Shown: positions 32,168 to 41,732, counted from the stretch's first letter. The stretch is DNA of 44,237 nt from Gemmiger formicilis (GCF_900167555.1 NZ_FUYF01000019.1:1-44237); one strand, 5' to 3'. A program made the numbers and translations. Notes: generated by a model from the sequence alone, not told the origin.

Positions 32168-32215
32168 AAGCATCCATACACAGCATACAATAAAAAAATA
32201 CAAAGGAGTTCCATC

Positions 32216-33475
32216 ATGAGCAAAGTTCTTGTTATCGGCTGCGGCGGCGTGGCAAGCGTCGCCATCTCCAAGTGCTGCCAGGTCAGCGACGTCTTTACCG
32301 AGCTGTGCATCGCCAGCCGCACCAAAACCAAGTGCGACGCGCTGGCCGCCAAGCTGGCCCCCACCACCCGGACCAAAATCACCACCGCGCAGGTCGATGC
32401 CGACGACGTCCAGCAGCTGTGCGACCTCATCAACAGCTACAAGCCCGACCTCGTCATGAATATCGCCCTGCCGTATCAGGATCTGACCATCATGGACGCC
32501 TGCCTGGCCTGCGGCGTAAACTATATGGACACTGCCAACTACGAGCCGGAAAACACCGACGACCTCGCGTGGCGTGCCATCTACGAGAAGCGCTGCAAGG
32601 AGGCCGGCTTCTCCGCTTACTTTGACTACAGCTGGCAGTGGGCGTACAAGAAAAAGTTTGAGGACGCCGGCCTGACCGCGCTGCTGGGCTGCGGCTTTGA
32701 CCCGGGCGTGACCCAGGCCTACTGCGCCTACGCCGCCAAGCATGAGTTCGACTCCATCGACACCATCGACATCCTCGACTGCAACGGCGGCGATCACGGC
32801 TATGCGTTCGCCACCAACTTCAACCCCGAGATCAACCTGCGCGAGGTCTCCGCCCCCGGCAGCTATATGGAGAACGGCAAGTGGGTCGAGATCCCGCCCA
32901 TGAGCATCAAGCGCGAGTACAACTTTGACCAGGTCGGTCAGAAGGATATGTACCTGCTGCATCATGAGGAAATTGAGTCTCTTGGCAAGAACCTGCCCGA
33001 TGTCAAACGCATCCGCTTCTTCATGACCTTCGGACAGAGCTACCTTGACCACATGCGCTGCCTGGAGGATGTGGGCATGCTCTCCACCACGCCCATCAAC
33101 TACAACGGTCAGGAGATCGTACCCATCCAGTTCCTGAAAGCGCTGCTGCCCGACCCCGCCAGCCTCGGTCCCCGCACCAAGGGCAAGACGAACATCGGCT
33201 GCATCTTCACCGGCAAAAAGGACGGCAAGGACAAGACCTACTACATTTATAATGTGTGCGACCATCAGGAGTGCTACCGCGAGGTCGGCAGTCAGGCCAT
33301 CAGCTACACCACCGGTGTGCCCGCGATGTGCGGCGCGCTGATGATGCTGACCGGCGAGTGGACCAAGCCCGGCGTCTACACGGTGGAGGAGTTCAACCCC
33401 GACCCGTTCCTCGACGCGCTGGACAAGTACGGCCTGCCCCGCAGCGAGAACCATGACCCGGTTCTCGTGGACTGA
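32216..33475 (+). CDS. carboxynorspermidine/carboxyspermidine dehydrogenase (saccharopine dehydrogenase family)
   Basis: A 419-residue NADPH-dependent enzyme condensing aspartate semialdehyde with a diamine (putrescine or diaminopropane) to a carboxy-polyamine. The N-terminal nucleotide-binding motif is VIGCGGVA (residues ~6-13), and the saccharopine-dehydrogenase-like core follows (GVNYMDTANYEPE, GCGFDPGVTQAYCAYA). Substrate assignment comes from its partner nspC, which starts within its stop codon (TGATG), and from the polyamine genes upstream. AAAGGAG precedes ATG 32216; an upstream in-frame extension falls in the repeat. Confidence 0.9.
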   Translation: MSKVLVIGCGGVASVAISKCCQVSDVFTELCIASRTKTKCDALAAKLAPTTRTKITTAQVDADDVQQLCDLINSYKPDLVMNIALPYQDLTIMDACLACGVNYMDTANYEPENTDDLAWRAIYEKRCKEAGFSAYFDYSWQWAYKKKFEDAGLTALLGCGFDPGVTQAYCAYAAKHEFDSIDTIDILDCNGGDHGYAFATNFNPEINLREVSAPGSYMENGKWVEIPPMSIKREYNFDQVGQKDMYLLHHEEIESLGKNLPDVKRIRFFMTFGQSYLDHMRCLEDVGMLSTTPINYNGQEIVPIQFLKALLPDPASLGPRTKGKTNIGCIFTGKKDGKDKTYYIYNVCDHQECYREVGSQAISYTTGVPAMCGALMMLTGEWTKPGVYTVEEFNPDPFLDALDKYGLPRSENHDPVLVD

Positions 33476-34683
33476 TGGCGCAGCGCGACGCACGGCCGCC
33501 GTTTGCGGCCATCGACGGCGCAGTGCCGCCGGAATTTTCCGCCCTGCCCACGCCCTGTTACCTGCTGGATGAAGCGGCCCTGACCCGCAACGCGGAGATT
33601 CTGGGCGGGCTGGCCCGTCGTACCGGGTGCAAGGTGCTGCTGGCGCAAAAGGCGTTCAGCAACTACGATTTGTATCCGCTGCTGGCGCAGCACCTCGCGG
33701 GCACCGAGGCCAGCGGCCTGTTTGAGGCGCGGCTCGGCGCGGAGGAAATGCCCGGCAAAGAAGTGCACGTTTTCTGCGCGGCCTACCGCGCAGATGAAAT
33801 GGACGAGCTGCTGCGGTACGCCGACCATATCGTCTTCAACTCGCCCGCGCAGCTGGCAAAATTTGGCCCCGCGGCCAAGGCGGCGGGCAAAAGTGTAGGA
33901 CTGCGCATCAATCCCGAGTGCTCGACCCAGGACGGCCACGCGATTTACGACCCCTGCGCCCCCGGCAGCCGCTTGGGCACGACCCGCGCCCAGTGGGACG
34001 CGGCAGCGGCAGAAAATTCTGCCCTGCCCGGGCTGTTGGACGGCCTGCACTTTCACACTTTATGTGAGCAGGACGCCGATGCGCTGGCCGTGACGCTGGA
34101 CGCAGTGGCAGAGAAATTCGGCGATTTGCTGCCAAAAATGAAGTGGCTGAACTTCGGAGGCGGGCATCACATCACCCGCCCCGGCTACGACATGGCCACT
34201 TTGGAAAAGTGTATCCGCCGCGCCCGGAATGACTGGGGCGTGACGGTTTATCTGGAACCCGGCGAGGCCTGCGCCCTGAACGCAGGGTATCTCTTGACCC
34301 GCGTGCTGGACGTGGTGCAAAACGGCGATACGACGGTTGCCATCTTGGATGCCAGCGCCGCCTGCCATACACCGGACGTGATCGAGATGCCCTACCGCCC
34401 GCCGCTGCTGGGGGCAGGGGAACCCGGCGAAAAACCCTGCACTGTGCGGTTGGCCGGGCCGACCTGCCTTGCGGGAGATGTCATCGGTGATTACAGCTTT
34501 GACGCTGTGCCTGCCGTGGGAGATCTGCTGGTGTTCGGCGATATGGCCATTTACACCACCTGCAAGAACAACACCTTCAACGGTATGCCCCTGCCCGGTA
34601 TTTACGCCCGCAAGCCCGACGGCACTACGCGGAAAATCGTGACGTTCGGATATACAGATTTCAAATGTCGGCTGGGAAAATAA
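33475..34683 (+). CDS. nspC: carboxynorspermidine decarboxylase
   Basis: A 402-residue fold-type III PLP decarboxylase (alanine racemase/ornithine decarboxylase fold). The PLP lysine is K59 in KVLLAQKAFSNYD. Further landmarks are GLRINPECS, the HFHTLCEQD strand, WLNFGGGHHITRPGYD and the C-terminal FNGMPLPGIY. It decarboxylates carboxyspermidine or carboxynorspermidine to the final polyamine. It starts within the dehydrogenase stop and is the last gene of the operon, with a terminator ~80 bases on. No aspartate-semialdehyde gene is in the window. Confidence 0.92.
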   Translation: MAQRDARPPFAAIDGAVPPEFSALPTPCYLLDEAALTRNAEILGGLARRTGCKVLLAQKAFSNYDLYPLLAQHLAGTEASGLFEARLGAEEMPGKEVHVFCAAYRADEMDELLRYADHIVFNSPAQLAKFGPAAKAAGKSVGLRINPECSTQDGHAIYDPCAPGSRLGTTRAQWDAAAAENSALPGLLDGLHFHTLCEQDADALAVTLDAVAEKFGDLLPKMKWLNFGGGHHITRPGYDMATLEKCIRRARNDWGVTVYLEPGEACALNAGYLLTRVLDVVQNGDTTVAILDASAACHTPDVIEMPYRPPLLGAGEPGEKPCTVRLAGPTCLAGDVIGDYSFDAVPAVGDLLVFGDMAIYTTCKNNTFNGMPLPGIYARKPDGTTRKIVTFGYTDFKCRLGK

Positions 34684-34763
34684 GCTGCGATACATGCAAA
34701 GCGCCCACCGGCAGGCCGTTGCTGCGCCGTATTATCTCGCATTTTCGCATATTTTGCCACAAA

Positions 34764-34803
34764 AGAAGCTGCTCACTCCGTAGGGAATGAGCAGCTTCTC
34801 ACT
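34764..34803. terminator. hairpin terminator between the polyamine operon and the antiporter gene
   Basis: 12-bp stem AGAAGCTGCTCA / TGAGCAGCTTCT (34764-34775 with 34788-34799). The T-tract is CACTTTT on the plus strand and TTTTG on the minus strand, so it is moderate in both directions. The rest of 34684-34885 shows nothing else. Confidence 0.65.
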
Positions 34804-34885
34804 TTTAAGCCTGCTACCAGGGCTTTTCTTTCATTATGGGTCATCCGGCACCGGCATTGGCTGACAGGCAGGGGCTATGCAGCGG

Positions 34886-36082
34886 TCACTTTTTTGCTTC
34901 ACTTGGATGGGGGACAGGGGGCATTTTCGTGAACAGCGCTTTCAGCGCCAGCGGCGTGGCGACGCTGGAAACCACGATCAAAAGGATGACCGCCGTAAAA
35001 TAAACAGGCTCGACAACGCCGACCTCAAGGCCCTTCTGGGCCACGATCAAGGCGACCTCGCCGCGGGTCATCATGCCGACACCGACTTTAAGTGAGTCTC
35101 CCCAGTTGAAACGGCAGGCTTTGGCCGCCAGTCCGCAGCCGATGATTTTTGCCAGCAGGGCAACGAGAACGAAGCAAACACTGAACAGCAGAATCTCCGG
35201 CGTCAGTCCGCTGATGTCGGTCTTTAAACCGATGCTGACAAAGAAAATCGGCGCAAAAATGACATAATTGCTGATGTCGACCCGGCGCTCCACATAAGCG
35301 GCGTCGTGCAGCGTACAGAGAACGATACCGGCAATGTAAGCGCCGGTAATATCCGCAATGCCAAAGTATTTCTCGGCAATATAGGCCATTGCAAAGCAGA
35401 ATGCAAGGCTGGCAATCGTTATGCGCTGCGTATGAGGATTGCGGGAATCCAGCCATTTCATGGCGCAGTGGAACACATAGCCGATACCAACGGCAACCAG
35501 AAAGAACAGCGCGGTCTGGACCAGCACGCCGCCGATACCGGTGCCCTCACCGGAGCTGGCACCCAGCACACAGGTCAGCACGATAATGCCGATGACATCA
35601 TCAATGACGGCAGCGCTGACAATGGTAGTGCCAAGGAAGCTCTTTAAGTGGCCCAACTCCTGCAGCGTTGCCACCGTGATGGACACGCTTGTTGCGGTCA
35701 TAATCGTGCCGATAAACAATGCGCGGAAGAATTCCGGGCTGCCGATTGCCGAAAAGCCGTAGAATACGCTGTAGAGCAGCGTACCGCCCATCAACGGTAC
35801 AAGCACACCGATGCAGGCAATCAGCGTGGCAATAGGCCCGGCCCGCATCAGTTCTTTCAGGTTGGTGCCAAGTCCTGTGGAAAACATCAGCAGCACAACA
35901 CCGATTTCAGCAAAAACGGAGATCGTGTCGTTGATCTGCACCAGATTGAGCAGACAAGGCCCAATCAGCAGACCGGCGAGAATTTCACCGACCACCTGCG
36001 GGGCCCTGCACTTGCGGGCAGCCAGGCCAAAAAACTTGGCGCTCAGAATAATAATTGCCAATTCACGGAAGATGGAATACAT
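34886..36082 (-). CDS. CPA2-family cation/proton antiporter (NhaS/KefB-type membrane domain)
   Basis: A ~398-residue inner-membrane protein with about 12-13 helices and no C-terminal TrkA-N domain. It follows the CPA2 pattern: VVGEILAGLLIGPCLL near residue 30, GVVLLMFSTGL, TATSVSITVATLQELG, VIDDVIGIIVL (the conserved D-D pair) and VSIGLKTDISG. It exchanges Na+ or K+ for H+. Start choice: ATG 36082 is used because GAGAGAG lies ~9 bases upstream; a TTG at 36100 and ATG at 36091 are alternatives. It is transcribed divergently from the binding-lipoprotein/hybrid-kinase pair. Confidence 0.9.
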   Translation of the reverse strand: MYSIFRELAIIILSAKFFGLAARKCRAPQVVGEILAGLLIGPCLLNLVQINDTISVFAEIGVVLLMFSTGLGTNLKELMRAGPIATLIACIGVLVPLMGGTLLYSVFYGFSAIGSPEFFRALFIGTIMTATSVSITVATLQELGHLKSFLGTTIVSAAVIDDVIGIIVLTCVLGASSGEGTGIGGVLVQTALFFLVAVGIGYVFHCAMKWLDSRNPHTQRITIASLAFCFAMAYIAEKYFGIADITGAYIAGIVLCTLHDAAYVERRVDISNYVIFAPIFFVSIGLKTDISGLTPEILLFSVCFVLVALLAKIIGCGLAAKACRFNWGDSLKVGVGMMTRGEVALIVAQKGLEVGVVEPVYFTAVILLIVVSSVATPLALKALFTKMPPVPHPSEAKK

Positions 36083-36119
36083 ACATGTCATCTCTCTCAA
36101 TTTACTTTAACCCATCCTT

Positions 36120-36148
36120 GTTATAGCACTTCTGCCAGATTTTTTCAA
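36120..36148 (-). promoter_or_regulatory. promoter of the antiporter gene
   Basis: Reading leftwards: TTGAAA (36148-36143), 17-nt spacer, TATAAC (36125-36120). Confidence 0.65.
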
Positions 36149-36256
36149 TAGCTGAAACCGCCTTTTGGAGTTATCGTCGGATATTGTATAAATGTGGTAA
36201 ACTGTAAGCCAAAAACAAGGCAAAGCACTTGCAATAATGTCCGTAGTATGATAAAA

Positions 36257-36279
36257 TTCCAACTTGGAAAAGTTATAAT
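36257..36279 (+). promoter_or_regulatory. palindrome and -10 box upstream of the sensor pair
   Basis: TATAAT at 36274-36279 with no recognisable -35 box; the perfect palindrome TTCCAA-C-TTGGAA (36257-36269) occupies the spacer. It is a candidate binding site for a regulator of the lipoprotein-kinase operon. Confidence 0.5.
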
Positions 36280-36361
36280 ATAGTTTACTTCATGGCTTAC
36301 TGCGTCCGACAGGGTTCGGCGGCAAGCGGTATACAACCTATATAATAAGGAAGAGAAGCGC

Positions 36362-37222
36362 ATGTTCCATTTTTCAAACGGGCATCACCACACAGGAAAA
36401 ACGTCAATGAGCAGGGCAAAAGTGTATGGTCTGCTTATGGCTTTGGCTATGCTTTTTATGGCAGGTCTGTGTGCCTGTTCCGCACAGCCGCACTCTGCGG
36501 CAGAGACTGCGCCGCAGACGATTGTGGTCGGCATTGATGTGTTTGACCCTTACAGCTATCTGGACAGGAACGGGCAGTTTGCCGGCATCGACGTGGAACT
36601 GGCGACGGAAGCGTTTTCACGACTTGGCTATACGCCGGAATTCCGGACGATTTCATGGCCGGACAAAGACATCCTTCTCAGCGACGGAACGATCGACTGT
36701 ATCTGGTCATGCTTCAGCATGAGCGGGCGGGAAACCAAGTACCAATGGGCCGGTCCGTATATGTACAGCCGTCAGGTCGTGGCTGTTCGTGCGGACAGCG
36801 ATATCCAGTCGCTGTCCGATCTGGCCGATAAGCGCATCGGCGTACAGGCAACCACAAAGGCGGAGTCGCTGTTTCTCGGCGAAATTTCCTCTTTGCTGCC
36901 CGAGGTCAAGCAAGTCAACAGCTTTGAGACGACAGAGGATATGTTTGCGGCACTGCGCAAAGGCTATGTAGATGCCGTCGCGGGCCATGAAGCACTGGTA
37001 GCCAAGTTGACAAATCTGGATGAAAGCAGTTACCGTGTGCTGGCAGAGAGTCCTTACAGTTCCGAACTTGGCGTTGCCTTCGCAAAGGACACCCATGAGG
37101 ATTTGGCTGTGCAGCTGACCCAAACGCTGGAAGATATGAAGCAGGACGGAACGATTGGCCGCGTTGCAGAAAAATTCGGACTTGATGCAGAGAAAACTGT
37201 GTGGGGGGAACCGGGAAAATGA
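36362..37222 (+). CDS. extracellular solute-binding lipoprotein, family 3
   Basis: A 286-residue lipoprotein. An N-terminal signal with a hydrophobic stretch at ~20-38 ends in a lipobox-like LCAC; the mature domain is a family-3 (amino-acid-type) periplasmic-binding fold: VVGIDVFDPYSYLD, FAGIDVELATEAF, ADKRIGVQ, YVDAVAGHEA. No ABC permease or ATPase accompanies it. Instead its stop overlaps the start of a hybrid histidine kinase (ATGA). It may therefore present a ligand to the kinase rather than serve import, which is inference. GGAAGAG precedes the ATG at 36362; a second ATG at 36407 is possible. Confidence 0.88.
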   Translation: MFHFSNGHHHTGKTSMSRAKVYGLLMALAMLFMAGLCACSAQPHSAAETAPQTIVVGIDVFDPYSYLDRNGQFAGIDVELATEAFSRLGYTPEFRTISWPDKDILLSDGTIDCIWSCFSMSGRETKYQWAGPYMYSRQVVAVRADSDIQSLSDLADKRIGVQATTKAESLFLGEISSLLPEVKQVNSFETTEDMFAALRKGYVDAVAGHEALVAKLTNLDESSYRVLAESPYSSELGVAFAKDTHEDLAVQLTQTLEDMKQDGTIGRVAEKFGLDAEKTVWGEPGK

Positions 37223-40128
37223 ATGAGAAAAAGCAGTCCGGCAAAAAAAGACTGTTTTTGCTTGTGTTAGTTGCGTTCGGCATTGTACTTTGGATCACAT
37301 TCACGAATCTGAACCGAATTGCACTGCGTCATACATTGGATGAAACGATTGGTTTTGTAAAGATCCGCTTAGAGCAGTACGAGACCGATGCGGCCAATGA
37401 CCGCGTCAAAAGCCTTGTCCGCCTGCTGGATAAAACGGTAAGCCTTGGCAATGAAATGACGCTGAAGGAGGGTTTCGGCACGCAGGACCTGGACGCTTTT
37501 GCAGAGGAACAGCGTCTGACCGGTGCGCTTGTATTAGATGAAAACCTGAATGTTGTCATGCAGACCACAAAGGGCGGCGACGCCATGCCGCTGTGGGAAA
37601 AGCTGATCGACAGCGCCTATGTGCGCAATATCGTTGAATATCCAAAAAAGACATACTCGGCCCGTCTGGAAGAAAATGGGATACTCTATGATTTTGCCGC
37701 GGTGGCACGCGCGGATGCACCGGGTATCCTGATCACCTATATACAGAAGGACAATGAGGATATTGGGGATTTGACGGTGGATTCCCTGTTGAGAAATTTT
37801 CCGTTGGAGCTTAGCGGCATCGCTACGATCACGGAGAACGGCAGGGTCATCAGCAGCAACAGCAGCGAACAGATAGACAAGACGACAGAGGAATGCCAGG
37901 AATTATATAACGAGACCTGCGGTGCCGCGGAGGATGGCATTGTGCGCCTGACCAGCAATCAGGGCGTCTGGTACGGCAGCAAGGAATACACCGGGAACTA
38001 TACGCTCTTTGTGTTTTTCCCGGCGTCTCAGGTGTTCATGACGCGCAACATTGTCTGTGCATCCTATCTGGCCATTGCCGTAATGGTCTTTTTAATGGCG
38101 CTGCTGTGGCAGACCAAAATGGAAAAAGACGCGCTGCGGCAGCACCAGAAGCGTACCGGAATTATCACAGCGCTTGGCACGGCGTATACGTCCATTTCGC
38201 TGGTGGACTTGAAGAAAAACACCGTTGAAATCGTCAAGAGCGCGTCCGATACGGTCGAGAAGCAGAAACGCTTTGCACTGAAACGATTCGTACAGCAGGA
38301 GCAAATCGACAAAATTATCGCGGAGCCATACCGTGAGGAGTATCTCGCCTTTGCGGACATGACGACAGTGGCCGAACGTCTGAAGGGTCACACCTCTTTG
38401 GCGCTTGCGGCTCAGACCGTCGACAAAAAATGGATCCTTACGCTGATCACACCGCAGCGAAAAGACGCGGACGGCAACGTAACAGCCGTATTGGTTGCCA
38501 CCCGCGACGCTACCGAGGAAAAGCGGCGGGAGCAAAAGCAGGAAGATGCCCTGCGCGATGCACTGGCGGCGGCGGAACACGCCAATAAGGCCAAGACTGT
38601 ATTCCTGAACAGTATGTCGCACGATATTCGCACCCCGATGAATGCCATTATCGGGTTTACGGCCCTTGCCACGGCGCATATTGACAACATCGACCTTGTC
38701 AAAGAGTATCTGAAGAAAATCAGCGTATCGGGCCAGCATCTGCTCAGTCTGATCAACGATATTCTGGATATGAGCCGTATCGAAAGCGGCACGGTCAAAC
38801 TGGACAACGCAGAAGTCCACCTGCCCGATGTGCTGCACGACCTGCGCACGATCATTCAGGGCAATATCAGCGCCAAACAGCTTGACCTTTACATTGACAC
38901 GCAGGATGTGCACCACGAGGATATTATCACCGATAAGCTGCGTCTGAATCAGGTCCTGCTCAACATCGTGGGCAACGCTGTCAAGTTTACACCGGCGGGC
39001 GGTACTATCAATATCCGCGTTGAAGAAAAGCCGTCTGCCCGCAGTGGGTATGCGACCTTTGTTTTCAGCGTGAAGGATAACGGCATCGGTATGTCGAAGG
39101 ACTTCCAGGCGCACGTTTTTGACTCTTTTACACGGGAACAGACTGCGACAAGAAGCGGCATCCAGGGTACGGGCCTTGGCATGGCCATCTCGAAAAACAT
39201 CGTAGATATGATGGGCGGAACCATCGCCGTCAAGAGCGAGCAGGGAAAAGGCAGTGAGTTTACGGTCACCCTGGACTGCAAGGTTTGTGCGGAATCGGTG
39301 AAATATCAGCCGATCCCGGGCCTGAAAGGCACCCGCGCACTGGTTGTGGATGATGATGCACAGACCTGCATGAGCGTAAGCAAAATGCTGCGGGAAATCG
39401 AGATGGAAGCCGACTGGACGACCTCCGGCAAGGAGGCCATCCTGCGCGCGATGGAGGCGCACAATCAGGGCGCGGACTTCAAGGTTTACATCATTGACTG
39501 GCTGATGCCGGATATGAACGGCATTGAGACGGTGCGCAGGATCCGCAAAGTAATCGAACCCGGCACGCCGATCATCATATTGACAGCCTACGATTGGGCC
39601 GACATTGAGGATGAGGCCCGGCAGGCCGGTGTCACGGCGTTTGTTTCCAAACCGCTGTTTATGTCGGAACTGCGCGATGCACTGACACGCAAAGAGGTGT
39701 CTGGCAGACAGCCCCTTCTGCCCAAGCACGGCGACTATACGGGCCAAAAGGTGCTGTTGGTCGAGGATAATGAACTGAACCGCGAGATTGCAACGGCCAT
39801 TCTGGAAGAAGCCGGGCTGAAAGTGGACGCCGTTGAGGACGGCACGGATGCCGTGGCCAGAATGACCGAGGCGGCGGAGGATGCGTATGATCTGATCCTG
39901 ATGGATATTCAGATGCCCAAAATGGACGGGTACACCGCCACCCGGGAGATCCGTACATTGCGCAGCAACAAAAAGGCAAACATTCCCATTGTGGCCATGA
40001 CGGCCAACGCTTTTGAGGAAGACCGCCAAAAGGCACTCAAAGCCGGGATGAATGCACATATTGCAAAACCGATTGATGTGAATATCCTGATGAGAACACT
40101 GGATAAGATTTTCAAACAGAATCCGTGA
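37219..40128 (+). CDS. hybrid sensor histidine kinase with two receiver domains
   Basis: A 969-residue membrane kinase. A first membrane helix (~12-30) is followed by an outside sensor region (~30-275, Cache-like in size), a second helix (~278-300), and a PAS-like/linker region. Then HisKA with H468 in SMSHDIRTPMNAI, HATPase_c with GTGLGMAIS, receiver 1 (phospho-acceptor D760 in YIIDWLMPD) and receiver 2 (D896 in LMDIQMP). No DNA-binding or enzymatic output domain is attached and no response regulator follows, so phosphate probably passes to a distant protein. The start at 37219 overlaps the lipoprotein stop; the gene is translationally coupled to it. Confidence 0.9.
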   Translation: MNEKKQSGKKRLFLLVLVAFGIVLWITFTNLNRIALRHTLDETIGFVKIRLEQYETDAANDRVKSLVRLLDKTVSLGNEMTLKEGFGTQDLDAFAEEQRLTGALVLDENLNVVMQTTKGGDAMPLWEKLIDSAYVRNIVEYPKKTYSARLEENGILYDFAAVARADAPGILITYIQKDNEDIGDLTVDSLLRNFPLELSGIATITENGRVISSNSSEQIDKTTEECQELYNETCGAAEDGIVRLTSNQGVWYGSKEYTGNYTLFVFFPASQVFMTRNIVCASYLAIAVMVFLMALLWQTKMEKDALRQHQKRTGIITALGTAYTSISLVDLKKNTVEIVKSASDTVEKQKRFALKRFVQQEQIDKIIAEPYREEYLAFADMTTVAERLKGHTSLALAAQTVDKKWILTLITPQRKDADGNVTAVLVATRDATEEKRREQKQEDALRDALAAAEHANKAKTVFLNSMSHDIRTPMNAIIGFTALATAHIDNIDLVKEYLKKISVSGQHLLSLINDILDMSRIESGTVKLDNAEVHLPDVLHDLRTIIQGNISAKQLDLYIDTQDVHHEDIITDKLRLNQVLLNIVGNAVKFTPAGGTINIRVEEKPSARSGYATFVFSVKDNGIGMSKDFQAHVFDSFTREQTATRSGIQGTGLGMAISKNIVDMMGGTIAVKSEQGKGSEFTVTLDCKVCAESVKYQPIPGLKGTRALVVDDDAQTCMSVSKMLREIEMEADWTTSGKEAILRAMEAHNQGADFKVYIIDWLMPDMNGIETVRRIRKVIEPGTPIIILTAYDWADIEDEARQAGVTAFVSKPLFMSELRDALTRKEVSGRQPLLPKHGDYTGQKVLLVEDNELNREIATAILEEAGLKVDAVEDGTDAVARMTEAAEDAYDLILMDIQMPKMDGYTATREIRTLRSNKKANIPIVAMTANAFEEDRQKALKAGMNAHIAKPIDVNILMRTLDKIFKQNP

Positions 40129-40168
40129 CCGGGTTTACATAGCGTACAAAGGATCTGTACGGCAAAGC

Positions 40169-40244
40169 AAAAAAGCATATACAGCTGCGTTTATAGCGAA
40201 CGGCCTCTCGGCGGTTCGCAGCGCGATGCTGTATATGCTTTTTT
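40169..40244. terminator. bidirectional terminator between the hybrid kinase and nadA
   Basis: Stem AGCATATACAGC / GCTGTATATGCT (40174-40185 with 40228-40239) with an inner GCGAAC/GTTCGC arm, flanked by A-run and T-run, so it can end transcripts from both sides of this convergent pair. Confidence 0.85.
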
Positions 40245-40257
40245 CATAGGCAATCTG

Positions 40258-41175
40258 TCAGCCGCCCAGCTCCACCATGCGGCGGATGCAGCGCCCGGCT
40301 CCCTGCATGACGTCCTGCGGCAGGGTGATTTCCTCGCCGCCGCTGCCCTGCAGGCAATGGTAAATGTCCATCAGGGTGGTCAGCTTCATGTTCATGCAGG
40401 TAAGCTGCACGGCCAGCGGATAGAACCGCTTTTCCGGGCAGGCATAGGAGAGGTGCTCCACGATGCTGTTTTCCGTTCCGATGATGAACTCTTTGGCATC
40501 GGACTTTTCTGCGTAAGCCATAATGCCGGTGGTGGAGCCGACATAATCAGCCTGCTCCACGACCTCGGGGCGGCATTCGGGGTGAACCAGAAGCAACGCC
40601 TCCGGGTGGGCAGCGCGGGCTTTGGCTGCATCTGCTGCCGAACAGATGATATGGCGCGGGCAGCCGCCGTGGTAAAAGGCAAACTGCTTTTCCGGCAGCT
40701 GCTTTGCCACATAGCCGCCCAAATTGGGGTCGGGGATGAACAGGATCTTATCGTTTTCCAGCGCACTGCAAATTTTCAGCGCGCTGGAGGACGTCACACA
40801 GACATCACAGGCTGTTTTCAGCTCCGAAGTCGTATTGATGTACGCTACCACGGCGTAGCCGGGGTACTGCTTTTTCAATTCCTGCAAAGTCGGCAGGTCA
40901 AGCTGCTCGGCCATAGGGCAGCCCGCCATGGGGTTGGCCAGCCAGACGGTTTTCTCGGGGCTTAAAATTTTGCAGGTCTCGGCCATGAAGCGCACACCGC
41001 ACATGATGACCCCGTCAGCGTTGGTTTTGGCCGCCTGCACGCTCAACCCGTAGGAATCGCCGGTGTAATCGGCGACTTCCAGCACAGGCTGGCTCTGGTA
41101 GGCGTGGGCCAGGATGCAGATATTTTTTTCCCGTTTCAGGCGCAGGATCTCCTGCTGCAGTTCATGGACAGTCAT
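40258..41175 (-). CDS. nadA: quinolinate synthase
   Basis: A 305-residue NadA condensing iminoaspartate with dihydroxyacetone phosphate to quinolinate, using a [4Fe-4S] cluster. The three ligand cysteines are recognisable: near residue 86 in NPMAGCPMA, near ~201 in HPECRPEV, and near ~296 in GAGRCIRRM. Motifs LAHAYQSQPVLEVADYTGDSYGL and YINTTSELK are typical. It is the last gene of nadB-nadC-niaR-nadA, an order differing from the usual nadABC. It begins 22 bases after niaR with a weak GAGG site. Confidence 0.94.
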   Translation of the reverse strand: MTVHELQQEILRLKREKNICILAHAYQSQPVLEVADYTGDSYGLSVQAAKTNADGVIMCGVRFMAETCKILSPEKTVWLANPMAGCPMAEQLDLPTLQELKKQYPGYAVVAYINTTSELKTACDVCVTSSSALKICSALENDKILFIPDPNLGGYVAKQLPEKQFAFYHGGCPRHIICSAADAAKARAAHPEALLLVHPECRPEVVEQADYVGSTTGIMAYAEKSDAKEFIIGTENSIVEHLSYACPEKRFYPLAVQLTCMNMKLTTLMDIYHCLQGSGGEEITLPQDVMQGAGRCIRRMVELGG

Positions 41176-41197
41176 AATTATGCCTCGTTTTCTTTCT

Positions 41198-41731
41198 TCA
41201 ATGCTCCCACGGTTGCAGCGGAGCCAGAAAACCGTGCTCTTTCAGTTCTTTTTCGATCAGGTTCAGCCTGTCCGGGGTGGCTGCCTCCACCAGATGATAG
41301 TGGTAGCCGTCGGTGGCGGTGGACAGCACCGTGGAGGAGCTGTCCTCAAACGATTGCAGAAATTCCCGCACGTCCTGCCGGGAACGGATGTCCATCTCGG
41401 CGGTGATGCGGCCATAGACCCGGTGGCTGATGCTGATATTTTTGACCCGGCCGCCACAGTCCACAATCAGGTTCAGCTCCTGCCCGGTCCGGTCCGGTGT
41501 GTGGCGCACCTTGAACTCCCGTGTGCAGCCGGCGGGCTGATCGGGCTGATCCAGCACATAGCCGCGTGCGGTGGAAATGATCCCGGGGTGTGATGCCCGT
41601 ATGACCGCCAGATCCTGCACGATGACCTGACGGCTGACGCCGTAATGGGTAGCCAGCGTGCGGGCGGCAAGAGGCGCTCCGGCATGGGCAAGCTGCTGCA
41701 AAATGGCGGCGCGGCGCTCGGCGGTGGTCAT
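41198..41731 (-). CDS. niaR: NAD biosynthesis repressor NiaR (YrxA-type)
   Basis: A 177-residue regulator: an N-terminal winged helix-turn-helix (residues ~5-60, GVSRQVIVQDLAVIR) followed by a 3H domain with the conserved histidines (SHRVYGRI, YHYHLVE). NiaR proteins bind niacin and a metal and repress NAD synthesis and niacin uptake genes. It sits inside the operon it should regulate, starting one base after the nadC stop with GAGGAGG. A matching palindrome is found over the operon promoter. Confidence 0.93.
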   Translation of the reverse strand: MTTAERRAAILQQLAHAGAPLAARTLATHYGVSRQVIVQDLAVIRASHPGIISTARGYVLDQPDQPAGCTREFKVRHTPDRTGQELNLIVDCGGRVKNISISHRVYGRITAEMDIRSRQDVREFLQSFEDSSSTVLSTATDGYHYHLVEAATPDRLNLIEKELKEHGFLAPLQPWEH

Positions 41732-41732
41732 A

